Shown: positions 6,231-15,473, counted from the stretch's first letter. The stretch is DNA of 64,000 nucleotides from Telmatospirillum sp. J64-1 (GCF_006980715.1 NZ_SBHN01000005.1:1-64000); one strand, 5' to 3'. Notes: generated by a model not told the origin, from the sequence alone. Made by a program: numbers and translations.

Positions 6231-7916
6231 TCAATTCATGGCGTCGTCCCGGAAGGCCCGTATCGCGTCGTAGTTGAGGTTTAGCAGTGGTAGCTCGATC
6301 TTAGTGCCAAAGAGGTCGAAGCTCTTGTTCTCCCATCCGAGAACAGCATTTGCGCGGAGACTGGCCAATTCCTCTTCAACTGCATTACCTAAATTTGCGA
6401 ATGAAAACTCCGCGTGCGTCGCCATTTTTTTTATGGCTGAACGTAACAGCACGGGGTTCAGCGGAACATATCCCTTAATCCCATTCCATGCCTTTTCTGT
6501 GCCAAGGCATGTCCGAACCAAGACACCACTACTCCAGACAACGCCCGAGACCTTCCGCCCAATCGCAGACGAACAAATTGCATCCCTATCGTCGCTGCTG
6601 AGACTAAGAAAGCGCCTGATTTGCTTCGCAGCCTCAAGCGTCCGCGACTCGACCTGAGCCACCATGCGAGCCCCCTGCGGAGGTACGCCCGCTTTGGCCT
6701 GCATTTGAAACGCCGAGTTTGAAGCTTCGTGATACGCGATGAGATCGAGTTCTCCTTTCTCCCAATTTACGTTCTTTGCCACTTCGATGCCCGGTAGTGT
6801 CGCCAAGAACCGGGCTGCATCTTCTAGAAGAGCCGGCTCGAGGTGGCGTGAGACCACATTGTCGAACTTTTTCTTGTCTGTTCGCACAGTTGCGTACAGA
6901 AGGTTTCTTTCTGGCATCATTCGTTTTACGGCATGCGGAGAGAACAGAAGCGCGTCCCCAAGTCTGAGGAACGGTGGAAAGAAACCCTCGCCAACGCCTG
7001 ATCGGTCGAGATTGTCTAGATCGATCGTGAAGAGGTCCACGATGCGTTCCGCCATATCAGGCTCCACCCCGGATAGACCTGCGGCGCATCCAATTATGTG
7101 GTTTCTGTTCAGAAGGGGCGACACCCATTCGCGCACTTCTCTCTGAAGCGCTTGTCGGCGCGGGCGAGTGAATGCACGTCCGGAAAGCAGTTCTGCAGCA
7201 TCCGCCATCCCCAAGCAGAAGTCGGCGTAAGCCATAAGCGCCGCTCGGATTTGGATAAAATCTTTGCGTGAAAAGCCAAAACATTCATCAAACGCTTCGT
7301 CACTAAGAAGTGGAAGCTCAAATACGTTCTCGATGTAGTGTTCGTAGGCGTCATCCAAAACTTCGACCAAGGAATCTCCTGGGATGTAAGGCCAATCCTT
7401 GATCATTATTTTGCAGTTCTCGATTGGATATGGAGGCGGTTCGCGATCATGAGGCAAGACCATCTCCGACATCACAATGTCGTTCTCTTCGTGTTTCACG
7501 AACTCTTCGTCTGGATGGGTCAGCGCGAACACGGATGGCTCGTGCTGGACAGAGAAGAAGCCTCGCCGCACCAAGGGCATGATCTCGCAAAAGTGTGCAT
7601 ACCCCAACAACTGGTCGATATCTGTCTTGAACTGATCATCAACGACACTGAGCGCGTCATCGATCCCGGCCCCAACTTCGCGGGAGCATTTGCGAAAGAG
7701 TCGGGCGACATAGGACATGCGTGTGATTATTTCAGTCCCCACGTCGTCATTGCGTGGGCGCGTTCTGTTAAATCGAGTGCCCACGTATTTTTCATCAGCA
7801 GATAGATATATTAGCGAAAGCAGACTTCGTATCGGTAGATGCCAGATTGACAGTTTTTCGATAATCGCATCAGATTGCCGTTCAAATTTTTCAATTTCAT
7901 CAATTGCTCTGGTCAT
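6231..7916 (-). CDS. Prophage cargo protein with PD-(D/E)XK-like motif (561 aa), candidate defence gene
   Basis: I do not recognise the full-length family. The first 300 or so residues are mostly helical and lack transmembrane segments. Residues 380-440 contain NVNWEKGELDLIAYH (G388, E389, D391) followed by QMQAKAG (Q406, K408), which matches the spacing of PD-(D/E)XK nucleases of the type ending in QxK. The D391/Q406/K408 set would be the catalytic site, with E389 beside it. Base composition is clearly lower in GC than the tail genes next door. The gene lies in a cargo slot directly after the last tail gene, the region where P2-like phages often carry anti-phage genes. Function as a nuclease is inferred from the motif, and a defence role from position. 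Confidence 0.6.
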   Translation of the reverse strand: MTRAIDEIEKFERQSDAIIEKLSIWHLPIRSLLSLIYLSADEKYVGTRFNRTRPRNDDVGTEIITRMSYVARLFRKCSREVGAGIDDALSVVDDQFKTDIDQLLGYAHFCEIMPLVRRGFFSVQHEPSVFALTHPDEEFVKHEENDIVMSEMVLPHDREPPPYPIENCKIMIKDWPYIPGDSLVEVLDDAYEHYIENVFELPLLSDEAFDECFGFSRKDFIQIRAALMAYADFCLGMADAAELLSGRAFTRPRRQALQREVREWVSPLLNRNHIIGCAAGLSGVEPDMAERIVDLFTIDLDNLDRSGVGEGFFPPFLRLGDALLFSPHAVKRMMPERNLLYATVRTDKKKFDNVVSRHLEPALLEDAARFLATLPGIEVAKNVNWEKGELDLIAYHEASNSAFQMQAKAGVPPQGARMVAQVESRTLEAAKQIRRFLSLSSDDRDAICSSAIGRKVSGVVWSSGVLVRTCLGTEKAWNGIKGYVPLNPVLLRSAIKKMATHAEFSFANLGNAVEEELASLRANAVLGWENKSFDLFGTKIELPLLNLNYDAIRAFRDDAMN

Positions 7917-7919
7917 TAT

Positions 7920-8132
7920 TTAGATCCATTGCTTTATAAACCAAATCAATCGCGTCTTTATCCCTTTCCAGGCTTCAACGCTTGCGTAGACAACGGTACC
8001 AAACTCACGATGGGGGATGCGCTCGCCAATGTCCATCTCTGGCGAGAAGTAGACGTCTGATCCCCAAGTCGGAAACGTCGCGAATGGGCGCATAGCCGCC
8101 GATCTCGGTCCCCACTGGCAGTGTCCGCTCAT
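7920..8132 (-). CDS. Possible small partner ORF just upstream of the cargo nuclease-like gene
   Basis: The frame ends at 7920, only 3 bases before the ATG of the 561-residue gene, so translation could be coupled. The last 45 residues (for example DVYFSPEMDIGERIPHREF) have codon use like the downstream gene. The start is uncertain: ATGs exist at 8231, 8132 and 8093, none with a strong ribosome binding site, and another frame here is also open. It may be the end of a truncated gene. No family recognised. Confidence 0.3.
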   Translation of the reverse strand: MSGHCQWGPRSAAMRPFATFPTWGSDVYFSPEMDIGERIPHREFGTVVYASVEAWKGIKTRLIWFIKQWI

Positions 8133-8270
8133 CCACTGACACCGGAAAAACTGCCTCAAGGCACGGAGGGCACGGCGGGGCCGAACCCGGCGGTTTTCCC
8201 CTGGGCGACGAGCCGCACCGCCATTCGTCATGAACTTTCAGACGAAGACGCTCCCCTTTCCAACTAAGTC

Positions 8271-9245
8271 TCACCCCACCGTCTGCGCCGTCACCTCGGT
8301 GACATAGCCGCCATCGGCGATGGTATGCACCACTTCGCCCGCCAGCCATTGGGTGTTGTCGATTTCGGGCCGCCAGCCTGACAGAGTGAGCGGCCGGTTG
8401 GCGATGATCTCAGGGCGACCCTTGGCCAGCGAAAGGCGGATTTCCTTCTGCCCCCGGCGCAGGCGCGCCAGTTCCGCATTGGCCGCCGCCTGCGCTTCCT
8501 CTTCCGTCGGAAAGTCCCGTTTCAGCGTCTTCATGCTGCCCCCCTCCTCGCCTGCGATGGCGTAGAGGGTGGCGGAACTGAAGAGATAGCGCCACTTCGC
8601 CCGCACGCCGGTATAGGAGCCGCGATCCGCGATGGTGAAGTCATGACGATCCGTATCCGACCGAGCGACATGGACGGGCGTCAGGGGGCGACCGCTCAAG
8701 GTCACAGGATGCCCGGACGGCATGAACAGCAGGTGATCGCCCTTGATGGTGGCGATGGCGTCATAGTCCTGACCCAGGCGGGTCAGGAAATTGACGTCGC
8801 TTTCGTTGGTCTGGTCGATATGGGCGATGACGGTTGCTGCCAGCCCCGCCTCAAGGGCCGGGACCAGGTTGTTGCGCCTGGCGATGGCCGTCAGGATCTC
8901 GCCCAGGGTCAGGCCGTCATAGGCTTCCTCGCGCTGGTCCTTCAGCGGCCCCTGGAACTGAGCCGCCCGAGCGCGGATGGTAAGGACATCCGGCGGGCCG
9001 GAATGGGAAACCTCGTCCACCTGGAAGCTGCCCTTCTCGACCAGCTCGCCCTGCCAACCGATGGCCACGCGCAGCGTGGCACCCCGGCGGGGCAAGTTCA
9101 GGGCGCCGTCGGCATCGGAGAGGACGATTTCCACCTCGTCGGCTTCCATTCCCGGCTTGTCCGTCAGGCGCAGGCTGATCAGGCGCTGGGCCAAGCGCCC
9201 GGTAACGTCGATGGCGTCGGCGGTGATGGCGAAGGCCGGGATCAT
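8271..9245 (-). CDS. D: P2-type phage late control/tail protein D
   Basis: The 324-residue protein starts MIPAFAITADAIDVTGR and follows the GPD family, the hub or baseplate-type tail protein of P2-like phages, with the conserved stretches SFQVDEVSHSGPPDVLTIRA and RLGQDYDAIATIKGDHLLF. Its length is normal. It overlaps gene U by 4 bases (ATGA) and lies in the P2 order T-U-D. Part of its C-terminal sequence is duplicated in the relic at 5619-5855. Confidence 0.92.
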   Translation of the reverse strand: MIPAFAITADAIDVTGRLAQRLISLRLTDKPGMEADEVEIVLSDADGALNLPRRGATLRVAIGWQGELVEKGSFQVDEVSHSGPPDVLTIRARAAQFQGPLKDQREEAYDGLTLGEILTAIARRNNLVPALEAGLAATVIAHIDQTNESDVNFLTRLGQDYDAIATIKGDHLLFMPSGHPVTLSGRPLTPVHVARSDTDRHDFTIADRGSYTGVRAKWRYLFSSATLYAIAGEEGGSMKTLKRDFPTEEEAQAAANAELARLRRGQKEIRLSLAKGRPEIIANRPLTLSGWRPEIDNTQWLAGEVVHTIADGGYVTEVTAQTVG

Positions 9246-9679
9246 CGTGCCTCCGGCATACTGTCCATCAGGTTGCCCAGCCGGTCGGAGGATTCATCCC
9301 AGTAGCGGGTCAGCTTCAGCGTGAAGGCGATGCGGCGTGCCAAGCCGGGACCGGCAAAATGGCTTTGGGTTTCATCCACGGACTGGATGAACCATTTGCC
9401 CAGGTTCTCGCCCTGCCCGCTGACCATTATCCACGCCTTGCCGCTGGCCTGCATGGCCCGCAGCTTATCGAGATTGGCCGGGCCGCCGGTCAGTTCGGGC
9501 ATCAGAACGCCGTCCAGGGTGATGGTATCCTCGCCCGGGCCGAGATGCTGGTAGGTCGGTCCCGCACCGACCGGGTTCCGGCTTTCCCAGCGTTCCTGAG
9601 TGGATCGCTTGATCTCGTTGAAGGGGGCGGTACTGAGGCCGAAGGTAAAGAGGCCCAAGGCCATGAGAGGCGCGGACAT
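9242..9679 (-). CDS. U: P2-type tail protein U
   Basis: The 145-residue product reads MSAPLMALGLFTFGLSTAPFN and later HLGPGEDTITLDGVLMPEL and GKWFIQSVDETQSHF, the pattern of the P2 GpU family, which is needed for tail completion. It starts 2 bases after the tape-measure fragment ends and overlaps D. Length is usual for the family. Confidence 0.92.
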   Translation of the reverse strand: MSAPLMALGLFTFGLSTAPFNEIKRSTQERWESRNPVGAGPTYQHLGPGEDTITLDGVLMPELTGGPANLDKLRAMQASGKAWIMVSGQGENLGKWFIQSVDETQSHFAGPGLARRIAFTLKLTRYWDESSDRLGNLMDSMPEAR

Positions 9680-9681
9680 GA

Positions 9682-10152
9682 TTATTCGGTCCCATCATAG
9701 AGGCGGTTACGGGCGGCGGCGCGGTCGTGGGATTGCGCGAGTTCAAGCTGCCGCCGGACCTCGCGCGCCAGGGCGGCCTCGTCCATGCCGGGGGCCGGGT
9801 TTACCGTGATCTGGATGTGCTGGGTAACAGGTGCCGGGGCCTGTGCCGCCGCCGCGACGGGCGACGTAGCCGCAACGGCAGCCACCGCCGCCACCGCCGT
9901 CGTGCGGATGGGACGCGGCTCCTGGATGGCGGGTGCGCGGCTTGCCGCCGCCACGGCAGGCTCCAGATCAGGCATGACAGTAGAAGTTCCCTGGAGTTTT
10001 GCCGCATAGATCGTCTCTATGGGAAGATCGACTGTCTTATTGGCTCCCAAAGAATTTGCCGCCTGAATCATTTCAGGGGGAATTACTGGTGCATCTTTTT
10101 TTCCGAAAAGCCCGCCGACCTTGTCAGCTACCCAGGAGATCGGTGTCATCAA
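9682..10152 (-). pseudogene. T: C-terminal fragment of tail tape measure protein
   Basis: About 156 residues remain, with SWVADKVGGLFGKKDAPVIPP, a long Ala/Pro/Val-rich linker and a final NRLYDGTE just before U. P2-type tape measure proteins are several hundred residues, so most of the N-terminal part is missing. The only starts available are a TTG at 10152 and an ATG at 10149, neither with a credible ribosome binding site, and the frame stays open upstream into the neighbouring methyltransferase DNA. The fragment marks the right-hand breakpoint of the prophage. Confidence 0.8.
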
Positions 10153-10157
10153 GATGC

Positions 10158-10517
10158 CTAGAGGAGCTGGAACGAGCCCGCGGGCAGAACGAGAGCATCG
10201 AAACGCCTGTCGAACTCGAAGTCGTCGAAGCTGGCATCCTTGATGTCTGGGGATACGCCATGGTCGGCGCAGTTGCGTTTGAGGAAGCCGAGCATGTGGG
10301 CGGAGTTGTCGAAGCCGGTCATGGTGAAGCCGGCCTTCGCCAGAGGAATGAGGGCCCGCCCATTGCCCGCTGCAGGTTCGAGCACATTCCTTGCGCCTGC
10401 CGCCTTGAGGCGGTTGCGATAGAATTCGATATCGCCAAAGGAGCGCCCGACAGGCTTATCAAGATTGTAAATCAAGGCGGCAAGGCTGCCATAGGCGGGA
10501 CGGTACTCCTCAATCAT
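10158..10517 (-). pseudogene. SAM-dependent methyltransferase, truncated at its 3' end by the prophage
   Basis: The 119 residues include the class I SAM-binding motif VLEPAAGNGRALIPLAKAG (about 46-64) and the later VLPAGSFQLL, which normally precedes the rest of the Rossmann fold. The protein stops immediately after it, at about half the usual length of 230-260 residues. The stop codon lies 6 bases from the tape-measure fragment, so it is supplied at the junction. The missing 3' half may lie at the other end of the prophage, left of this window. Confidence 0.75.
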
Positions 10518-10810
10518 TCCCGTTTTCCTGTTCGATAGGTCTCACTTCGCCTTCGTTCAGTGCTCGTAGTAAGTTCCCAAGAGGAAATTGACCAGTCGTT
10601 CATCGGAGAGGATCTCTCGAACGAAACGCTCGTCCATAAGCATCTGTCTCGACCGTCGCATCAGCGCTGTCAGCTACGACGGAGGAATGGAGATTAGGCA
10701 ATGGAACGGCAGAGGGGATCGGTCAGCCCTGTTGAGTGCAAACCGTTTCCGCTCATAATGGGCGGCAGATACTCTTCGAGCAACCGCCCCATCGGCATCA
10801 CGAGGAAATC

Positions 10811-12037
10811 ATGTCTCACGCCGAGGCCGGCACCGACACAGAGCGCGTGCCTGCAAATTCGTACGAACACGAGTTGGGCAACGTCCTGCGCCTTACCGTC
10901 GCCCAAGCGCTTGCCGGTTCAAACGCGGTCGTCGTGTACGCAACGGGTGCCATCGTCGGCAACATGCTCGCGCCCAATCCTGCGCTGGCGACCCTGCCGA
11001 TCTCCATCTTTGTGGTGGGAATGGCGGTCTTCACCTTGCCCACCGGTGTCATTGCCCGGCGCCATGGCCGCCGCGCCGCCTTCCTGACGGGAACGGGATG
11101 CGGCGTCCTCGTCGGCCTGCTCTCCGCTTTGGCGGTGGTCATGGGGTCGTTCTGGCTGTTCTGCGCGGGAATGATCTTCGGCGGCGCCTATGCCGCCGTG
11201 GTGCTTTCATTCCGCTTTGCCGCCGCCGATTGTGCCCCGCCCGAGCGACGCCCACGGGCCATGTCCGCCGTCATGGCGGGCGGGGTGTTCGCGGGCGTCA
11301 TCGGGCCGCAACTCGTCACCCATACGATGGATCTGTGGCTGCCTTACATGTTCGCGGCGACATATCTGGCCCAAGCCGCCGTCGCCTTCATCTCGGCCCT
11401 CGTCCTCCTCGGGGTCCGGTTGCCGGTGCCGACGGGAGGGAAGGCTGCCGCCGGTCGGCCGCTCGGCGTCATCATGCGCCAGCCCCGCTTCATCACCGCC
11501 GTGACCTGCGGGATCGTCTCCTACCTGCTCATGAACTTCCTGATGACCGCCGCCCCCTTGGCGATGCGGCTTTGCGGCTTGCCGCAGGAGACGGCCAATC
11601 TGGGCCTGCAATGGCATGTGATCGCAATGTATGCCCCAAGCTTCTTCACCGGGCGGCTGATCTCGCGCTTCGGCGCCAATCGCATCGTGGTCACCGGCCT
11701 TGCCCTGATCGCCGCCAGTGCCGTGACCGGGCTGGCGGGGGTGGAGGTGGGACATTTCTGGCTGAGCCTGATCCTGCTCGGCGTCGGCTGGAATTTCGGC
11801 TTCCTGGGGGCCTCTGCCCTGGTGCTGGAATGTCACCGCCCCGAGGAACGGACGCGGGTGCAGTCGATCAACGATTTCATCGTGTTCGGGTTCATGGCCG
11901 TCGGCTCCTTCGCATCCGGGGGCGTGCTGGCGACCTATGGTTGGGATACCGTCCTCTGGGTCTCGTTCATCCCCCTGACCGTGGCGGTCGCGGCCCTCGC
12001 CGTCTCGGCCTCACCCCGCCTCCGCGGCCAGGGATAG
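10811..12037 (+). CDS. MFS transporter
   Basis: The 408-residue protein has about 12 hydrophobic segments and a conserved loop after helix 2 (GVIARRHGRRAAFLTG) typical of the major facilitator superfamily. It is likely a drug or metabolite exporter in the inner membrane. The ATG at 10811 follows CGAGGAAATC; an upstream GTG at 10736 gives a non-hydrophobic extension and was rejected. It converges on the LysR gene with 10 bases between them. Substrate unknown. Confidence 0.85.
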   Translation: MSHAEAGTDTERVPANSYEHELGNVLRLTVAQALAGSNAVVVYATGAIVGNMLAPNPALATLPISIFVVGMAVFTLPTGVIARRHGRRAAFLTGTGCGVLVGLLSALAVVMGSFWLFCAGMIFGGAYAAVVLSFRFAAADCAPPERRPRAMSAVMAGGVFAGVIGPQLVTHTMDLWLPYMFAATYLAQAAVAFISALVLLGVRLPVPTGGKAAAGRPLGVIMRQPRFITAVTCGIVSYLLMNFLMTAAPLAMRLCGLPQETANLGLQWHVIAMYAPSFFTGRLISRFGANRIVVTGLALIAASAVTGLAGVEVGHFWLSLILLGVGWNFGFLGASALVLECHRPEERTRVQSINDFIVFGFMAVGSFASGGVLATYGWDTVLWVSFIPLTVAVAALAVSASPRLRGQG

Positions 12038-12047
12038 AGCGCGGCCG

Positions 12048-12944
12048 TCACGCGACCGCCCGCTCCTCCTGCCAGCCGATGCGGGCATATTCGCCGAAAT
12101 GGCGCAGGGCGGACGTCACCAGGGAGCCGCGGCGGCGGACCAGGACGGTGGGAACCGCGTTCCACGGGGCAGGCACCGGATATAGGCGGACGGCATGGGC
12201 CAGGCGGGAGCCCTCCACCGCCATCCGGGGCAGCAGGGCCACGCCGATCCCTGCGGCCACGCCGCCGATGATCCCCTCCAGCGTCCCGAATTCCTGGATC
12301 CGTACATGCCGGGCGTTCAGGAAGGACAGCAGCCCCAGCAGTCGTTCGCGATAGGCGCAACCGCGCCGGAAGCTGAGCGCCGCCAAGCCGGGACGGGACA
12401 GCAAGTCCGGCCATGCCGGGCCTGCGGCGGCAGCGGCGATCACCATTTCCTCCACCCCGAGCAGCTCGGCCTCGAGAGCGGGATCCTCCACCGGACCGGC
12501 GACCAAAGCGGCGTCCAGGCTGAAATTGGAAAGCGCGGTCAGCAGGAATTCGGTGGGGCCGGTCTCCAGCGCCAGTTCGACTTGCGGAAAGTCGCGGTGA
12601 TAGGCGGCAAGGATCGCGGGCAGGCGCATGGCCGCCGTGGTTTCCATGCAACCGATGACGAGCGGCCCCTGCACCACCCCCGGGTCCAGCAAATCCCGCA
12701 CGGCGAGGCGGGCCTCGGCCAGGGTGGCGGCGACCTGCCGCGCATAGGGCAACAGCACTTCCGCCGCCCGCGTCGGCTGGACACCGCGCCCGTTGCGATG
12801 AAACAGGGCCACCCCGAGTTCCGCCTCCAAGGCGCGGATGCGCGCGGTCACGTTGGATTGGACGCAGTTGAGGCGGCGGGCCGCTGCGGTGACGCCGCCC
12901 TCCTCCACCACCGCAGCGAAAAAGGCCAGATCCGTGCTGTCCAT
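12048..12944 (-). CDS. LysR-family transcriptional regulator
   Basis: The 298-residue protein has the LysR winged helix at residues 1-60 (DLAFFAAVVEEGGVTAAARR, then VQSNVTARIRALEAELG) and the periplasmic-binding-like effector domain after about 88. The gene is divergent from the MFS gene at 13078, and the 130 bases between them contain AT-rich sequence with partial dyads, so it most likely regulates that transporter/GST unit. Confidence 0.9.
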   Translation of the reverse strand: MDSTDLAFFAAVVEEGGVTAAARRLNCVQSNVTARIRALEAELGVALFHRNGRGVQPTRAAEVLLPYARQVAATLAEARLAVRDLLDPGVVQGPLVIGCMETTAAMRLPAILAAYHRDFPQVELALETGPTEFLLTALSNFSLDAALVAGPVEDPALEAELLGVEEMVIAAAAAGPAWPDLLSRPGLAALSFRRGCAYRERLLGLLSFLNARHVRIQEFGTLEGIIGGVAAGIGVALLPRMAVEGSRLAHAVRLYPVPAPWNAVPTVLVRRRGSLVTSALRHFGEYARIGWQEERAVA

Positions 12945-13077
12945 GTGACACCATCAATAATACTGAACGCTGTTATCAGAACTCTTCGCTTTTTATGATG
13001 TCAAGCCTATGGCAGCCTCGGGACCTGAACAGTCTCAGGACCCGACAATGCCGAGATCGACGAGGCAGGCACACACG

Positions 13078-14262
13078 ATGAGCGCCCCCCAGGAACAGAC
13101 AGCGGCAGCGCCGGTCTGGCTCGCACCGGCACTGGCCGGGCTTGCGGCCACCTTGCTGGGGCTGGGACTGGCGCGTTTCGCCTATACGCCGCTTCTGCCT
13201 GCGCTGGTCACCGAGGGATGGCTGAGCAGCAGCGACGCCACCTACCTGGGGGCGGCCAATCTGCTGGGCTATCTGCTCGGCGCCCTGATCGCCGCCCCCC
13301 TGGCGCGGCGCTGGCCGGCCCGGGACATTCTGCGCCTGGCCATGATGCTGACGGTGATTTCGCTTGCCGCCTGCGCCTGGAATGGCGGCCTGCCCTGGCT
13401 GACCTTCTGGCGCGTGCTGGCCGGGGCGACGGGGGCGGTGCTGATCGTGCTGGCCGGTCCCACGGTGCTGGCGAGCGTACCGAAGGGCCTGAAGCCGCGG
13501 GCCATCGGCGTCGTCTTCTCGGGCATCGGCATCGGCGTCGTCCTGGCAGGCTTCGGCGTACCGGCCCTGGTCCCGGCGGGGCTCGGGACGGTGTGGCTGG
13601 CCTTGGCCGCGCTGGCGCTGGGCCTCACGCTGCTGGCCTGGCGGCACTGGCCGCCGGTGATAGCCCGGAGCGAGCGGACGGAAGCCGCGCCGACACCGAA
13701 GCTGGCGCCCCTGCTGCTGTTCACCCTGGCCTATGCCGGGGATGGAATCGGCTATGTCCCCCATACCCTGTTCCTGTCGGATTACGTCGCCCGGGGTCTG
13801 GGGCTCGGCGTCGGGATCGGCGGCGTGATCTGGGCCGCCTTCGGCATCGGCGCCATGCTGGGCGCCCTGTTCGGCGGGTGGCTGGCCGGACGCCTGGGCT
13901 TCGGCCCCGCCTTCGCCCTCGCGCTCGGGGTCAAGGCCCTGGCCGTCGCCCTACCGCTCGGCCTTACCGCCATTCCGGCGCTGGCCCTGTCCGCCTTCCT
14001 GGTCGGCCTGCTGACCCCCGGTTCCGTCACCCTGGCCTCGGGCGTGGCGGCATCCCTGGCCGGTCCGGCGGGCCACATGGCCGCCTGGGGGCGCATGACC
14101 GCCGCCTTCGCGCTCACCCAGGTCGTGGGCGGCTATGCCCTTTCCGCCCTGTTCGCCGCCTGGGGCGATCACCGCCCTCTCTTCGCCATCGGCGCCGCCT
14201 GCCTTGCCGCAGGGGCCCTTTCCGCCCTGATTGCCAACCATCTCAGCCGGAGGCCCTCATGA
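13078..14262 (+). CDS. MFS transporter, YbfB/YjiJ type
   Basis: The 394-residue membrane protein starts MSAPQEQTAAAP and soon shows GLGLARFAYTPLLPALV, the signature of the YbfB/YjiJ MFS group. About 12 hydrophobic helices are present. The ATG at 13078 is preferred to one at 13009 because the intervening residues are polar and not conserved-looking. It overlaps the GST gene by 4 bases (ATGA), so the two are co-translated. Substrate unknown; a small metabolite or toxicant exporter is likely. Confidence 0.85.
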   Translation: MSAPQEQTAAAPVWLAPALAGLAATLLGLGLARFAYTPLLPALVTEGWLSSSDATYLGAANLLGYLLGALIAAPLARRWPARDILRLAMMLTVISLAACAWNGGLPWLTFWRVLAGATGAVLIVLAGPTVLASVPKGLKPRAIGVVFSGIGIGVVLAGFGVPALVPAGLGTVWLALAALALGLTLLAWRHWPPVIARSERTEAAPTPKLAPLLLFTLAYAGDGIGYVPHTLFLSDYVARGLGLGVGIGGVIWAAFGIGAMLGALFGGWLAGRLGFGPAFALALGVKALAVALPLGLTAIPALALSAFLVGLLTPGSVTLASGVAASLAGPAGHMAAWGRMTAAFALTQVVGGYALSALFAAWGDHRPLFAIGAACLAAGALSALIANHLSRRPS

Positions 14263-14864
14263 AGCTGTTCGTCAACAAAACATCCCCCTATGCCCGCAAG
14301 GTGCTGGTGCTGTTGCAGGAAAAGGGGGAAGCCGGGGCAAGAGTCGCGGTCGTGCAGACCGATCCCTGGGCATCGCCGGAGGATCTTCTTGCCGTCAACC
14401 CGGCCTCGAAGGTGCCGAGCCTGGAGACGGATGACGGCTGGTCCCTGGGGGAAAGCTGGGCCATCGCCGAATATCTGGACGCGGTCTTGCCCGGCCCCCG
14501 GCTGCTGCCTGCCGAGGGAGAAGCCCGGTGGCGGGAATTGCGGCTGGCCGCCATGGCCCAGGCCTTGACCGATGCCGCCTTCGACGCCGCCATCGAGAGT
14601 CGGCGGCCGGAAGGAGAGCGCTCTCCCGGTTGGGTGGCCCGGCAAATGGCCGCCGCAGTCCGGATGATCGCGGCCCTGGAATCAGAGGCGGAAATACTGG
14701 CCGGTGGCTTCGGCCTGGGCGCCTTGTCGGTGGGTGCGGCCCTGGATTATGTAGCCTTCCGGCATGCGGATCTGCAATGGCGCGAAACGGCACCCCGCCT
14801 GGCGGCATGGCATGCGGAGATCATCCGCCGTCCCTCCTTCCAGGCAACCGACCCGCGCGCCTGA
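14259..14864 (+). CDS. Glutathione S-transferase family protein
   Basis: The 201-residue protein has an N-terminal thioredoxin-like domain (MKLFVNKTSPYARKVLVLLQ; S9 or Y11 region as glutathione site; NPASKVPSLETDDG with the cis-proline; ESWAIAEYLD) and a helical C-terminal domain. It would conjugate or reduce electrophiles with glutathione in the cytoplasm. Coupling with an MFS exporter suggests a detoxify-and-export unit. Confidence 0.88.
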   Translation: MKLFVNKTSPYARKVLVLLQEKGEAGARVAVVQTDPWASPEDLLAVNPASKVPSLETDDGWSLGESWAIAEYLDAVLPGPRLLPAEGEARWRELRLAAMAQALTDAAFDAAIESRRPEGERSPGWVARQMAAAVRMIAALESEAEILAGGFGLGALSVGAALDYVAFRHADLQWRETAPRLAAWHAEIIRRPSFQATDPRA

Positions 14865-14873
14865 GGCCGGCGT

Positions 14874-15473
14874 TCAAGGAGCCGTCCCCCAGGCGGCCAT
14901 GGCATAGTCCGCGACCGCCAGCAAAGTCTCGCGGGACGCGCCGTCCCGCGCCTGGATCGACATCCCTTGCTGCACCGTGGCGAAATAGGAGGCCAGCGCC
15001 GCCACATCGGTCGCGGGCGTCAATTCTCCCTCTTCGACCGCCTGCCGCAGCCGCTCCTCGAGCTGGATCACATTCTCCTGCCTGCGCGCCTTGAGCTCGC
15101 CGCAGATCGCCGTGTTGCCGCCCTCCATCTGCGGGGCGGAGAGGACGATCATGCAGCCGCGCGCCGGGTTGCTGGCGGTATAGCGCTCGGCCGTCGCGCG
15201 CAAGAGGCGGTGGACCGCCTCTTTTGCCGTCGGCGCAGTTTCAAGATGGTTCCAGATGCCGCTGCCATCGGTTTGGGCATAAAGGTCGAGGGCTTCCCGG
15301 AACAGCTGTTCCTTGCTGCCGAAGGCGGCGTAGAGGCTTGGCGGGCTCAGGCCCAGCCTATCGGTCAAATCCGCAATCGAGGTGTTGTCGAAGCCCTTGC
15401 GCCAGAAGAGGTCCATCGCCTTGCGAAGGGCCTCTTGCCGATCGAATTGTCTTGGTCGCCCACGCGCGGCCAT
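14874..15473 (-). CDS. TetR-family transcriptional regulator
   Basis: The 199-residue protein reads GRPRQFDRQEALRKAMDLFW then TSIADLTDRLGLSPPSLYAA, the TetR helix-turn-helix. The ligand domain begins at about residue 80. The start at 15473 follows GAGAGG; four extra residues from 15485 are possible. It is divergent from the SDR gene at 15579, which it probably represses; the region between is very AT-rich. Confidence 0.9.
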   Translation of the reverse strand: MAARGRPRQFDRQEALRKAMDLFWRKGFDNTSIADLTDRLGLSPPSLYAAFGSKEQLFREALDLYAQTDGSGIWNHLETAPTAKEAVHRLLRATAERYTASNPARGCMIVLSAPQMEGGNTAICGELKARRQENVIQLEERLRQAVEEGELTPATDVAALASYFATVQQGMSIQARDGASRETLLAVADYAMAAWGTAP

